DNA from: Bombyx mori
Lineage: Eukaryota; Arthropoda; Insecta; Lepidoptera; Bombycidae
Assembly (NCBI RefSeq): GCF_030269925.1
Contig: NC_085127.1
Location: forward strand, 14,267,501 to 14,331,500
Reading direction: 5' to 3'
Length of the DNA: 64,000 nucleotides
Shown: positions 1 to 10,164 of the stretch, one piece after another
How the letters are laid out: each line of letters opens with the position of its first letter
Numbering within the stretch: position 1 is the stretch's first letter
The notes under the pieces: model-generated
What the model saw: only the letters and a program-made list of their open reading frames with translations
Databases searched by the model: none
What the model was told of the DNA's origin: nothing
Program-made: the position numbers and the translations under genes

Positions 1-324
1 AATAGTGGCACATACATTGTTTATAGAACCATTTTCATGTCGCTTGTACTGCAAAATCGTACACTGCTTATGCGTTTCAACGAATACTCAACGGATTTGT
101 CAAGTAAATTCAATGGACTTTAACGTTGGAGTGGCGCATAGTATAGCTCTGTCTCGTTGACATGGCACTGTGTGAACGAGACAGAGTGTGTGACAGCTGT
201 GTGAAGATTGCGGCGATTCGTTTTTACACGAATGAAACTCTACCGTATGAACACCCGGGTGATTGTACGTTAAAATAACGAACACAAATAAAATGTGCGG
301 GATAATGCCGTGTGAACCCAGCCT
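1..324 (-). mobile_element. DNA transposon (MITE-like), cut by the window edge
   Basis: Read on the minus strand this begins AGGCTGGGTTCACACGG at 324 and runs off the left edge of the window. It matches, in the opposite orientation, the complete element at 45307-46199. The shared stretches include the tip and blocks around 60-75, 100-145 and 215-330. This copy has an extra block at about 150-210 that the other lacks. It has no transposase ORF, so it is non-autonomous. The superfamily is uncertain. Confidence 0.6.
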
Positions 325-465
325 AAAGTGTCGAAGGTCCGTCGGCCTTGTCAATTTTTTTGGACATAAGAAGAAACACGAAATCAATCCTTATACTCGT
401 AATAATATGTTGTTAAGTATTGCAATTCATATAGTACTTATTATCGACCTGTATTTTGTTTTTCT

Positions 466-738
466 TTTTTTTCCTACCTATTATGATAGCCTTGAGAGGC
501 TATTTCAGCTTCGCCCTAACGTTTGTAGGTGAGCTCGCGGGGCTCAAACCAGAGAGTTGCTAACACTGACCCTAGCAAGAGCAGTGCTTCGCAGAATCTA
601 CCATCGGATCGAAAACGCGACCCACTGAGAAGATCCGTCGAGAAACTCAGTGGGCTGTGTCTGTGGGTTAATTCGCTCGTCGAGCCCTTCGTCGCAAGCG
701 ACGGGTTCGACGAGGACGGTAACCGGAGACCTGTATGA
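466..738 (-). mobile_element. Jockey-like LINE 3' end (pseudoknot family), 5'-truncated
   Basis: On the minus strand this holds an arginine-rich ORF2 C-terminus, a 3' UTR and an A-rich tail (T-rich at 460-475 on the plus strand). The 3' UTR carries interleaved complementary segments: CCCACTGAG with CTCAGTGGG (646-654 and 621-629) and CGGATC with GATCCG (633-638 and 605-610). Just before the tail is a hairpin with stem ATAGCCT/AGGCTAT. Related copies occur throughout the window. Confidence 0.75.
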
Positions 739-783
739 GACAAGGAATTAACTATAACGATATAAATGGCAGACATATTTCCG

Positions 784-1083
784 TCAAACAACAAAAACGA
801 TTGCTTTACGTTGTAATTTTAATCGAAAACCCGAGGTAGTTAGTACAATAGACATTTTTAGGTCATCCAACGTGGCCCGGCGTGGTGTCGGTCGGTGTTG
901 TACCGAAATGAGTGCATTGACTCCGTTTAGCATATTGAATAATAGCGGATCGGGGACGCGCGAATTATGGATCTCGGATGATACAAAAACAATTTCATTA
1001 TTGTTGAGGCCCGGCATGGCGGCGTCTATGGGCGTGGTGAGAAGGCCCGGTAAAAACTTGGAGCTAGCGAGGTGGATTCTCAA
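784..1083 (-). other. Unrecognised ORF of about 99 codons
   Basis: An open frame with higher GC content than its surroundings lies on the minus strand between a LINE 3' end and a full-length Bm1. The peptide contains the stretch PGLLTTPIDAAMPGLNNNEI and then a basic segment. I do not recognise the product. It could be a fragment of a transposon ORF or of an old gene copy. The short length and the repeat-rich setting argue for caution. Confidence 0.25.
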
Positions 1084-1120
1084 CCACCCTTACCGACAGT
1101 TTACCATCTAATAGTAATAA

Positions 1121-1559
1121 TAAGACGTCGTGGTCTAATGGATAAGATGTCCGGTGCATTCGTGTGTAGCGATGCACCGATGTTGGAATCCCGCCGGCAG
1201 GTACCAATTTTTCAAATGAAATACGTACTTAACAAATGTTCACGATTGACTTCCACGTTGAAGGAATAACATCGTGTAATAAAAATCAAACCCGCAAAAT
1301 TATAATTCGCATAATTACTGGTGGTAGGACTTCTCGTGAGTCCGCACGGGTAGTTACCAACGCCCTGCCTAATTCGGCCGTGAAGCAGTAATCCGTTTCG
1401 GTTTGAAGGGTGGGGCAGCCGTTGTAACTATACTGAGACCTTAGAACTTATATCTCTACGTGGTTAGCGCATTTATGTTGTAGATGTCTATGGACTCCAG
1501 TAACCACTTAACACCAGGAGGGCTTTGAGCTCGTCCACCCACCTAAGCAAAAAAAAAAA
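1121..1559 (+). mobile_element. Bm1: Bm1 SINE, full length
   Basis: A tRNA-derived SINE of about 440 bp. The head has an A box (TGGTCTAATGG, 1131-1141) and a B box with one change (GTTGGAATCCC near 1183). The body carries the AT-rich palindrome and the GGTGGTAGGAC segment found in all Bm1 copies, and it ends in 11 A residues. RNA polymerase III promoters of this type drive SINE transcription, and LINE machinery copies them. The degraded B box suggests an inactive copy. Confidence 0.85.
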
Positions 1560-1928
1560 CACTTTCGACCATGCCAGCAAGGTTTGTATGGCGTATTATG
1601 TTTTCAATATAGTATGTCTATGTAGCAAATGCCAGGTCCATACGTAAGCTGCTACCTACCATTCAGCATACTTTTCAACTATGTTTTTATTATTTTACTT
1701 ATTGATGTTTTTACTACCGCGGCCTAAATGGTTTTATTGGTCACCTGACATAGGAGATTGAAGCGTAAATTGTTTGTGTAACTGCTATCATATTTTGCAT
1801 AACGAAATGATCGACTGATTCGCGACAGAAACAATCAAGTCAGTGTTACCTGCCCCATGGTACCGGTGATATGCGTAAATAATACTGGTTTTATTGTTCA
1901 TACGCATGTATGTATTTATGTCCGCAAA

Positions 1929-2348
1929 TCTATATATTAATACGTGAAGCAAAAACTTTGTATCCCTTTTTACGAAACTTGCGCGGACGGAAGAGTATGA
2001 AATTTTCCACACTTATAGAGAATATAGAGAAGAAGTGCACAATGCTAATTTTTTTTTTAAATAATGCATAAAAGATACATTAAAACAATAAAGAAAACAT
2101 TACACACACTACATACCATGTATTTGACACACACACGCATACATACTATTTATTGTCAAACTTTTGTTCTTGACGTCTGTTGTCAAATTGAGAATAGATT
2201 AAATATTGTTTGTCGTTGTTAATATTTTTTTATAGTGTAGTCTTGGCGAAATTTGTGATTATTGATGTATAAAATACAATCATAATAGTGTAAAAACTTA
2301 CAATTCTAATTAATTATAGTCGAATTTCGACTACTGCGGGACCTCTAG
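1929..2348 (+). mobile_element. Non-autonomous Helitron, family 1
   Basis: It starts with TC after an A and ends with CTAG before a T, as Helitrons do. A terminal hairpin (TAGTCGA/TCGACTA, loop ATT) sits 11 bases before CTAG. There is no target duplication and no coding ORF. At least three other near-complete copies lie in this window (12699, 29699, 35619). It resembles short Helitrons known from Lepidoptera. Confidence 0.85.
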
Positions 2349-2407
2349 TAAAACGAGAAATATCTGAACTAGTTAATTGGACAGCCAATGCTATGCTGTA
2401 TGGTATT

Positions 2408-2580
2408 GTTTATTTTTTTGCCAATAGCTTCGGGGGTCTATTCTGCATTCTCCCTGACTGATGGGCGAGCTAATGGGACCCAGCTTGAAAGGACTTGCTA
2501 ATATCTCCCCTAACAAGAACAGTGCTTCGTTAAATCTATCATTGGCTTGGAACTCACTGTGTTGCACTGTGGGCTGTGGT
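2408..2580 (-). mobile_element. Degenerate LINE 3' end (pseudoknot family)
   Basis: A diverged copy recognisable by the order of blocks: a T-rich start, a gagctaatggg block, a gctaatatc...aagaacagtgcttcg block, and a final tgtgggctgtgg. Both stems of the pseudoknot are eroded. Confidence 0.45.
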
Positions 2581-2589
2581 TTTTGACAT

Positions 2590-3040
2590 CAGATATTTCG
2601 TCCATGTCAAATGTGTCACGAGTAACGTCAACTAAGTCTAATGAATTTACATTTTAAATTTATTCGAAATATTATATCACTTCAGAGCTATCAAAAGTCT
2701 TAATTCCCCTAACAAGCTTTAAAAGCACGCCGAAGCTCGCGACGTCCTAAGAGGATTTAGGTTCAGTGCTCAAACAAAATTTCCATTGTTGAGTGTTGAA
2801 GATATCTCTAGAGCTTTAAGCGCGACTCGACCTGTGCTGTCTCTGAAAGTTCCGGTGGATGTATTATTACGAAAATCGCGTAATGAATCATTTAGAATTA
2901 AAGTGTTTTCGTTGTTCAAATATGTACGCTTTTATTTGTCATTTTGTTGAAAAATATAAATGATGAAAATGATTAGGACTAACGCTTTATTCCTACGGGA
3001 TGCGATCTATGTTATAATAGATAATCGTCAACTTATAATA
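2590..3040. other. AT-rich spacer, nothing recognised
   Basis: No ORF of note and no similarity to the repeat families in the window that I could see. Confidence 0.4.
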
Positions 3041-3043
3041 TGT

Positions 3044-3283
3044 CTTTTTTTATTACCTGGTCGGGTGGACGAGCTCACGGCCCACTTTGTGTTAAGTGGT
3101 TACCGGAGCTCATAGACATCTACAAAGTAAATACCATCACCGACCTTGAGACATGAGTTCTAAGGTCTCATTTTTAACTACGGCTGCTCCGCCCTTCAAT
3201 TCGAAACGCATTAGTGCTTCACGGCAGAAATAGGCAAGGTGGTGGAACTCACCCGTGCGGACTCACAAGACGACCACCAGTAA
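3044..3283 (-). mobile_element. Bm1: Bm1 SINE, 5'-truncated
   Basis: On the minus strand it runs from the GGTGG segment to a short A-rich tail, lacking the tRNA-like head. After it (3284-3400) come about 115 bases that include gtaggcagcgac, a piece also seen in the LINE 3' end at 3511-3640. Confidence 0.8.
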
Positions 3284-3479
3284 CCGGAAAACGGTATTTC
3301 CAAAGAAGGCTTCAGGAGAATCTAATGGTAGGCAGCGACGCGGTGGTACCATCAGCACTGTCAGGAGCCGTTGGTGGCAATAACCGTTTAGTTATTTATT
3401 AGTTTTAATATTAGCTAACGATATTTTTATCTCAAGTACAAACGCTCTTAAGCAAGACGTGTTCACACCCAAAAGGGTG

Positions 3480-3481
<2 letters not shown>

Positions 3482-3510
<29 letters not shown>

Positions 3511-6500
3511 TTGCCCTTGTAGGCAGACGAGCATACGGCCCACCTGATGGTGAGTGGTTACCGTCGCCCATGGACTTCAGCAATGCCAGGGGCAGAGCCA
3601 AGCCGCTGCCTACCGCTTAATACTCTCCACAAGCCTCGTTTGAAGAAGGACATGTCATAGCGCTCGGGAAACACCGTGGAGGGGAGCTCATTCCATAGCC
3701 GGATGGTACGTGGCAAAAAAGACCTCTGGAAACGCACTGTGGATGACCGCAGTGGCTCCAGGTAGTATGGATGAACTCTACTCCGGTGGCGGGCGGTGCG
3801 ATGGTAAAAACGAGATGCCGGTATCATCTCGAACAATTCCTCAGAGCACTCCCCATGGAACATACGGTACAAAATACAGAGGGAACCGAAGTCCCTCCGC
3901 AGACCCAGAGGTTCCAAACGATCCGTGAGACCGGGATTATCGACAATCCGAACGGCCCTCCTCTGTATGGAGTCAAATGGAAGAAGCTGGTATTTGGGAG
4001 CCCCGGCCCAGAGATGGGAGCAGTACTCCATTCGAGGCCGGACTTGTGCTTTATAAAGCAAAAGCCTTTGTCCAGGCGTGAAGTACCGCTTCGCTCTGTT
4101 GAGGACTCCCAGCATTTTGGACGCCAACTTGGCTTTGCCTTCCAAATGACTCCGAAACTGGACATCGCTCGAAATGTCGACCCCAAGTATCCCAATACTC
4201 TCGGAAGGTTGCAGGGATACTCCTTGGAATTGCGGCGCCATGACAAAGGGGTCCTTCTTCGCAGTGAACGCGCAAACTTGTGTCTTTAACGGGTTGAATT
4301 GAACCAAGTTCAATTCACCCCATTTGGAGACTCGCCCCAGAGAGTTCTCCACTTCAGACACAAGCTTTGATCGTCTCTCTTGCACCACGCTCCGAGAGAG
4401 ACTCTGATGGCCGATATATCGCGCATCCCCCGTGCTGTCATCCGCATAGCAATGCATGCCATCAATAGACAGCATGTCATTGATATACAGGATGAAAAGC
4501 GTGGGGGAGAGCACCGAACCTTGTGGAACGCCAGCGTTAATGGTCATGGTATCAGAACAGTCACCGTCTACAACGACCGTGATGCTCCGCCCATCCAAAA
4601 AGCTAGCGATCCACTTGCAGAGACCCTCGGGGATTCCGTAAGATGGTAGCTTCGACAGAAGTGCCCTATGCCAGACTCTGTCGAAGGCCTTCGCAATATC
4701 AAGGCTCACAGCAAGAGCCTCGCCCTTGCTCTCCAAGGCTTCAGCCCACCTGTGAGTAAGGTATACAAGAAGATCGCCAGCTGAGCGACCGTGACGGAAA
4801 CCGTACTGTCGGTCACTGATCAGCTGGCGATCCTCCAGATACTTCAGGAGTTGTATATTAATTATTCGCTCCATCACCTTGGAAAGCAAGGAAGTTATCG
4901 CGATAGGCCTGTAGCTCGATGGGTCCGACCGGTCACCCTTCTTGGGGATAGGGTGGACGTGGGCAGTCTTCCATGAAGACGGAACCCTGTTAGCGCAATA
5001 AGAGAGGCGATACAAACGCGTTAGCGCAGGCGTCAGCTCAGGGGCGCACGTTTTCAGAACCACTGCAGGGATGCCGTCTGGCCCGCTCGACTTATGGACG
5101 TCCAGGAGTCGGAGTTCCCGCCTGACTGCACACTGTGTAAAGCAGATCTCCGGCAGGGAACTATCACACCGGAGGATGTTCGGTGGTGTGGCACCCCCGT
5201 CGTCCACAGTCGAGTTCGAGGCGAAGAGTTTGACCAGAAGGTCAGCCTTCTCTTTCGCACTATGGGCCAGACTGTCATCGGACTTGCGTAGTGGTGGGAG
5301 ACTAGACCTGCAAAAGTTACCTTCTGCAGCTTTGGCGAGCGACCAAAAAGCACGGCTCCCAGAGGGATAGCTCTTCAGTCGCTCGCCAATTCTAGCAACG
5401 TGCTCCGATTTCGCCCTGGCAATAACCTTCTTGTAGGACCTGGAAGCGGCGTTATATTTCCGCCTTTCCTCTGAGATGTTAGGATCCCGACGTCTCCTAG
5501 CATCATCCCATGCAACGTATGCGGACCGCTTGAGGTGTGCAGCATCCCTGCTGGCATTGTTATACCAGGGTCTGCTGCGACCCCCAACGGGCACTTCAGA
5601 GGAGGGAATAAACAATTCCATCCCCTGGAGCACCACGTCTTTAAGACGGTCCGCACAGACGTCAGGATCAGCAGAGGAAAAGCAGAACCGCCCCCATGGG
5701 TAGGATGCGTAAAACTCACGCAATCCATCCCAATCTGCTGACAAATACTGCCAAACTCTTCGATACCTGGTCGTCGTTCGACGACTAGGACGAGAGAGTG
5801 GTGTGGCAGCACGGATAAGGCAGTGATCAGACGATCCAAGTGGAGCGTCGACCACCACACTGTATCCGGCTGGATCAGTGGTCAGCAGAAGGTCCAACAG
5901 AGAAGGCTCGTGCCCCTCAATATCTGGGACACGGGTGGGCTGTGTCACCAGCTGGGAGAGGCCGTAGGCCAAGGCGAAATCGTAGGCAGTCCGACCCGGG
6001 AGGTCAGTGGTTCTGGACCCCAACCACTCTTGGTGATGAGCGTTAAAGTCTCCAAGAACCACCACCTCCGCAGATGGGTACTGCTCAAGCACGCGGTTAG
6101 TCCCCTCTTGCACATGCTCTATCAGAGCTGAACCTGCATCACTGCTGTGGGACCTGTACAGGCACGCGTAGACTCGGGTACAGCCCCCGTGATCTACGCG
6201 CAGCCACAAGAGGGACAGGTCCCGTTGTTCGAGACTTCGTAGACGGCGACAACAGACATCAGCCCGGACGAATACACACACCCCGGCTTTACGCAGGAAG
6301 TTGTGCTCCAATACGTAGCCGGGGTATTCAAGGTACGAAGTATCATCCGGAGCAGATATCTGCGTCTCCGTCAGAAAAAGAAGGGCAGGCTGCGCCGTCT
6401 CAAGATGGTGGTGTACGGCGTCGAGGTTGCTATGTAGACCCCTTACATTGCTGAAATCCACATTAAATGTGGAATGGGGAGTCGCCGACAAAACCCTTTT

Positions 6501-6518
6501 CCTTTTTCGAACTTTCAT
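3482..6518 (-). mobile_element. Non-LTR retrotransposon (LINE) with intact ORF2
   Basis: On the minus strand: ORF2, a 3' UTR of about 47 bases, and 28 A residues (T run 3482-3509). Four shorter copies of its 3' end lie elsewhere (17084, 54936, 57077, 30530). The nearest named Bombyx element I can suggest is BMC1, but this was not checked. The 9-base direct repeat AAAAGGGTG at 3471-3479 and 7257-7265 is a possible target-site duplication. If real, the insertion also includes the block at 6538-7256. Confidence 0.85.
3558..6518 (-). CDS. LINE ORF2: apurinic-like endonuclease plus reverse transcriptase
   Basis: The 986-codon ORF has no internal stop. It encodes the enzyme that nicks target DNA and copies the element RNA in place. 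Residues 15-235 form the endonuclease, with LTET (49-52), GDFN (156-159), SLLDL (206-210) and SDH (230-232). Residues 475-720 form the reverse transcriptase, with SLDIAKAFD (605-613), GVPQGS (663-668) and the catalytic YADD (691-694). The C-terminal part (720-986) has the thumb region typical of jockey-clade elements. I chose the ATG at 6518-6516. An open frame continues upstream through a poly-lysine stretch coded by an A run, but only from a non-ATG codon. No ORF1 (gag-like) is visible. The intact catalytic residues suggest a fairly young copy. It is a transposon gene, not a host gene. Confidence 0.9.
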   Translation of the reverse strand: MKVRKRKRVLSATPHSTFNVDFSNVRGLHSNLDAVHHHLETAQPALLFLTETQISAPDDTSYLEYPGYVLEHNFLRKAGVCVFVRADVCCRRLRSLEQRDLSLLWLRVDHGGCTRVYACLYRSHSSDAGSALIEHVQEGTNRVLEQYPSAEVVVLGDFNAHHQEWLGSRTTDLPGRTAYDFALAYGLSQLVTQPTRVPDIEGHEPSLLDLLLTTDPAGYSVVVDAPLGSSDHCLIRAATPLSRPSRRTTTRYRRVWQYLSADWDGLREFYASYPWGRFCFSSADPDVCADRLKDVVLQGMELFIPSSEVPVGGRSRPWYNNASRDAAHLKRSAYVAWDDARRRRDPNISEERRKYNAASRSYKKVIARAKSEHVARIGERLKSYPSGSRAFWSLAKAAEGNFCRSSLPPLRKSDDSLAHSAKEKADLLVKLFASNSTVDDGGATPPNILRCDSSLPEICFTQCAVRRELRLLDVHKSSGPDGIPAVVLKTCAPELTPALTRLYRLSYCANRVPSSWKTAHVHPIPKKGDRSDPSSYRPIAITSLLSKVMERIINIQLLKYLEDRQLISDRQYGFRHGRSAGDLLVYLTHRWAEALESKGEALAVSLDIAKAFDRVWHRALLSKLPSYGIPEGLCKWIASFLDGRSITVVVDGDCSDTMTINAGVPQGSVLSPTLFILYINDMLSIDGMHCYADDSTGDARYIGHQSLSRSVVQERRSKLVSEVENSLGRVSKWGELNLVQFNPLKTQVCAFTAKKDPFVMAPQFQGVSLQPSESIGILGVDISSDVQFRSHLEGKAKLASKMLGVLNRAKRYFTPGQRLLLYKAQVRPRMEYCSHLWAGAPKYQLLPFDSIQRRAVRIVDNPGLTDRLEPLGLRRDFGSLCILYRMFHGECSEELFEMIPASRFYHRTARHRSRVHPYYLEPLRSSTVRFQRSFLPRTIRLWNELPSTVFPERYDMSFFKRGLWRVLSGRQRLGSAPGIAEVHGRR

Positions 6519-6537
6519 TTTTTTTTTTTTTTTTTTA

Positions 6538-7165
6538 TTTGGAGAGTGGGATTGGGCGGGGTAGGATGTTCGAGGCGAAATCGTGACAATACCTGAATAA
6601 AGCGCGGAGCACAGTACGTGCTCGACCACGGGTTGCGTGAGCGACTGACGCAGGGCATGGAAGGGCCCCCAGTCCACCCTGCGTGCGATCGCCGGGATCC
6701 ACTCCGGTCTCCGACTCCGGCACGACGACCGCACGACAGGATTTTACACCGGTTGGCGGGACAGCTTCCCGGGGCGGAGTTTAGTAGTGACACCCGGGTT
6801 CAGGTCCCCAACTGACCGGCGGGCGGCGGCGAACACCGTTTCACTGGGTCTCCCTATACCCCCGTCAAACAATCACGTCCCGCGAGCTCACACGCACGTC
6901 TGCTCCGCATGTTCCAGGTATCGCCAAGATTCACCCCCAACAAGGAAGAGGAAAGGGTAGGAATAACACTGGCTCTCCAACCCACACGCCGGAACACAGC
7001 TAGGCTATTTGGCGGCGGACTCTAGTTGGAGGGTGGTCGCCAGCCAGTCGGACAAGTCCTACCACCGATTATGTATTCGGCTCCCGTTTTGCACCACCCA
7101 GGGGTTACTTGTAGGGAATCGCGGGTTAAACCTACGGAAGCGGGAAGCAATCAACCCCCCAATTC
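6538..7165 (-). mobile_element. GC-rich block upstream of LINE ORF2
   Basis: A block of about 630 bp, clearly richer in GC than the surroundings, joined to the LINE by a run of about 19 A on the minus strand. It is either the LINE 5' UTR or remnant ORF1, or the 3' end of a second minus-strand retroposon whose poly(A) tail abuts the LINE. I recognise no conserved domain. No second copy is present in the window. Confidence 0.4.
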
Positions 7166-8270
7166 TATAATGTATTATTTTATGTAAATAAGTACAATGT
7201 TTATGTGTGCAGATTTTACCCAGTTGTGTGTAACCTAATAAAAATATTATAAATTAAAAAGGGTGCGTGTACTTATGTACGTGCGTAAGAAGTTATACTT
7301 TATTTGATTTTTATTTTTTTTTAATCAATTTTAAAAAAAATCAATTAAACAACATCCTCAAACACGCATATTGGACATCCCTTTTCTTGACATCGTCTTA
7401 ATTAGGTAATTCTCGGTACGGTTCGGAAAGTTCACCTGCGGCTATATTCAGATTCTCCAAGTTACGTCGGTCGTATTGTAATGAGCGATTTAGTGGGCAA
7501 CTTCATTCTGTTCATTTTGTGTCACGGTGCGCGCGCATCGTAAAATTTCACTCTCATCAATTTTTCATAACGCGCCTAAAGAAGCATAACTTTAAAAAAA
7601 TCATCACGTAAAATACGCGCAGGAACCTACTTGGCGAGGCAAGAAAAATTAATTCAATTTTTCTCTCTTAAAAGTACTATAGTAGAACAGTATTCACGCC
7701 TCACCTGGCTTCGTGAGTAAAGCCGTACACATTGCACGGAGCGAAGTGAACCTCAGTCAATAATTATTATTTGAATAATTAATTGGTGAACGGGCGAAGT
7801 AATTGGTTTTTAATTAAACGAGAGGTGCTTTTGAAAGTGTTTTCTTAATATTTGTTATTTACGAGCGTTACTCACTAAATTTAATGTTTTGTTTAAGGTA
7901 GAAGTGTTGTCGTAATACCGAATACATTGGGGTTTCGATTTCAAGGTTAGAGACGAGTATGTGAGCTCCTCATGGTCAGTGGTAACAATGACATAATATC
8001 TAAGTTTCGGTCCCTAATAACGATCAAAAATGAGTTTTGCTCTCGCTTACTAGGCCTGAACATACTTACTGATAGTAAGGGGAAATGGTAAAAACGTATA
8101 CATTGTAAAATACTTTAAATATTCAATACAAGCAATAATCTAACCTTTTTTTTTTTGCATAATGCAATAAAAAAAATACAACAGAAGAGGCACTCTGATT
8201 TTTATTAGTAATGCACACAACAGTGTACGACTTCACTTTGTAATAAGGTATAAAAAAAATTATTATTTTT
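7166..8270. other. AT-rich spacer, no gene recognised
   Basis: Low-complexity AT-rich DNA. A somewhat GC-richer patch at 7500-7780 contains GTGCGCGCGCATCG and CCTCACCTGGCTTCGTGAG. It could be an old repeat, but I cannot place it. Confidence 0.35.
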
Positions 8271-8273
8271 TAA

Positions 8274-8660
8274 TATACCTAGTCAGGTCATAAGTATTGT
8301 CACACAGTAAAAACTTTTCTTTTAGAATGCTGGCCACAAAAAAGTTTATTGAATTCGAATTTCGAATTGTTCATGAAAATAAAAATGTATACTTTTAGAA
8401 TTTTACTCATTTTTAAATATGGAGTCGACGCTTAAAGAAGACCGTGTTGCAGTTATTGCGTTGCATGGTTGCGGTTACGCGCCAATTCAAATTTTTAACA
8501 TACTGAAAAATTTGAATATAACCGAAAGATTTGTTTATCGTACCATCAAACGATACAATGAAGACTCTAGCGTAGATGACAGGTCAAGAAGTGGTCGCCC
8601 TCGGTCTGTTAGGACTCCAGCAGTAATAAAAGCTGTGAAGGCGCGAATTCAAAGAAATCC
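8274..8660 (+). pseudogene. Mariner-type transposon, 5' end with truncated transposase
   Basis: The transposon tip at 8274-8319 (TAGTCAGGTCATAAGTATTG...) is followed by an ORF starting at 8419. Its first 80 or so residues (LKEDRVAVIALHGCGYAPIQ, then YRTIKRYNE and RSRSGRPR) look like the N-terminal helix-turn-helix DNA-binding domain of mariner-like (maT-type) transposases. The similarity stops near 8660. The open frame continues to 8727 with unrelated residues, and the catalytic aspartates of the family are missing. No matching inverted 3' tip is visible. It is a dead fragment. Confidence 0.65.
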
Positions 8661-9235
8661 CAAACGTCTCAAGTATAGTTACATTGTGATGCCTATAGAT
8701 AGCCACTTAAGACGAAATGTACCGTGAGCTCATTTACAATTGAACGAAAAGTAAAAGACCCTACTGTCTTAAAGACTCTACTGTCTAGACTGCTGTCACA
8801 TTTCTAGTCATTTCAACAATCGTAAGATTATTCTAATGAGGTCATGGCTTCGATTGAATGCCTCAAAATACGGGAGTTCGCATTTAACAATTAAACGTTC
8901 TGTGGATTATCACCTTGTGTTGCCCTCAAAGCTGTGTGTGAATACCAAAGATAATGGATATTATGTTCTAATGAATTTTTCAGCGCGTTACTATAATGAC
9001 GTCATAGAATACACAGATTATGTCGTTATCATATTAGTTTTCTATACGATGTGATAAGAGAAATGTTAGTTGATTGAGTATTTCAGGTAACCCTCCTATA
9101 AGACAGAAGATACGTTCCTACAAAATTCATGATAAGATTAGAAGCCAGTGTATGAAGTAAGAGTCTAAATAAGCATAAAATTTTCGGTTATTGCCATTTA
9201 TTGTATGTTCATACTGCCTAATGTAATTATGTAAA
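8661..9235. other. Unassigned spacer after the mariner remnant
   Basis: AT-rich. It may include decayed transposon interior, but I see no transposase motifs and no other repeat. Confidence 0.3.
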
Positions 9236-9654
9236 CTAGAGGTCCCGCAGTAGTCGAAATTCGACTATAATTAATTGGAATTGTAAGTTTGTACACTATT
9301 ATGATTGTATTTTATACTTCTATAATCACAAATTTCGCCAAGGCTACACTTTTAAAAAAATATTAATAAAGACAAACAATATTTAATCTATTCTCAATTT
9401 GACCACAAACGTCAAGAACAAAAGTTTGACAATAAATAGTATGCATGCGTGTGTGCGTCAAATACATGGTACGTAGTGTGTGTAATATTTTCTTTATTGA
9501 TTTAATGTATCTTTTATGCATTATTTAAAAAAAATATTAGCATTGTGCACTTCTTCTCTGTATTCTCTATAAGTGTGGAAAATTTCATACTCCTCCGTCC
9601 GCGCAATATATATATATTAATACGTGAAGCAAAAACTTTGTATCCCTTTTTACG
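9236..9654 (-). mobile_element. Helitron family 1 with its 5' tip inverted
   Basis: The minus-strand copy begins with CTAG (9236-9239, preceded by A) and its terminal hairpin, and matches family 1 down to GCGCGGACGG near 9600. The last 48 bases (9607-9654), which should be the 5' tip on the minus strand, instead read in the plus orientation. Confidence 0.75.
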
Positions 9655-9659
9655 GAGAG

Positions 9660-10050
9660 TGAGCAGTTGTGACTAGTATACTAACACACTTACGCTCGAG
9701 TTTGGAGGGTAGAAGCCGTTTTATAATACCATTGAGGCTTTGACCCCTTGTCGCAAGGCTTGTGACGCATTTCACACTATGACGATTATGAGATCCGGTA
9801 ACGGGTTAAAACCGGGTGAGCACTAAAAAAAACACGCCACATCGACATAAGATTTCTCCTTGACTGACTCGTGAGCAACTACTGTTCACGTGAAATTGTT
9901 CTCCACGTCATTTCTCCAGGGCCTCGCTGGAGTATTTGCTACTACCACCAAGCTCTGCAGCGACGGAGGCTCCAAGCGAGCTCACGCCCAGAACCTTCTG
10001 CGCTCTCCTTTACGGTCGTCTATCTTATACCTTTAAATGAGCAATTCTTG
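9660..10050. other. Spacer, nothing recognised
   Basis: Mixed-composition DNA with a slightly GC-richer part at 9900-10010. No repeat or coding signal is visible. Confidence 0.3.
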
Positions 10051-10052
10051 TA

Positions 10053-10092
10053 TATACCTACTCAGGTCATAAGTATTGTCACACAGTAAAAA
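10053..10092 (+). mobile_element. Mariner tip fragment
   Basis: About 39 bases nearly identical to the mariner tip at 8274-8312 (one G/C difference), in the same orientation. It is cut off directly by a Bm1 fragment. Confidence 0.6.
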
Positions 10093-10163
10093 ACCTGCCC
10101 ATTTCTGCCGTGAAGCAGTAATTGCGTTTCGGTTTGAAGGGTGGGGCAGCCGTTATAACTATA
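10093..10163 (+). mobile_element. Bm1: Bm1 SINE, short internal fragment
   Basis: It holds CCTGCCCATTTCTGCCGTG through GGGGCAGCCG. Both ends of the SINE are missing. Confidence 0.75.
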
Positions 10164-10164
10164 T

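Noticed and set aside
3214..3402. ORFs reading HGRNRQGGGTHPCGLTR in this and other places
   Set aside because: This peptide is the translation of Bm1 SINE sequence and recurs at every copy (for example 32016, 47617).
6515..6793. Extension of the LINE ORF upstream of 6518, including poly-lysine
   Set aside because: The lysines come from an A run, and the upstream frame has no ATG start and no ORF1 motif.
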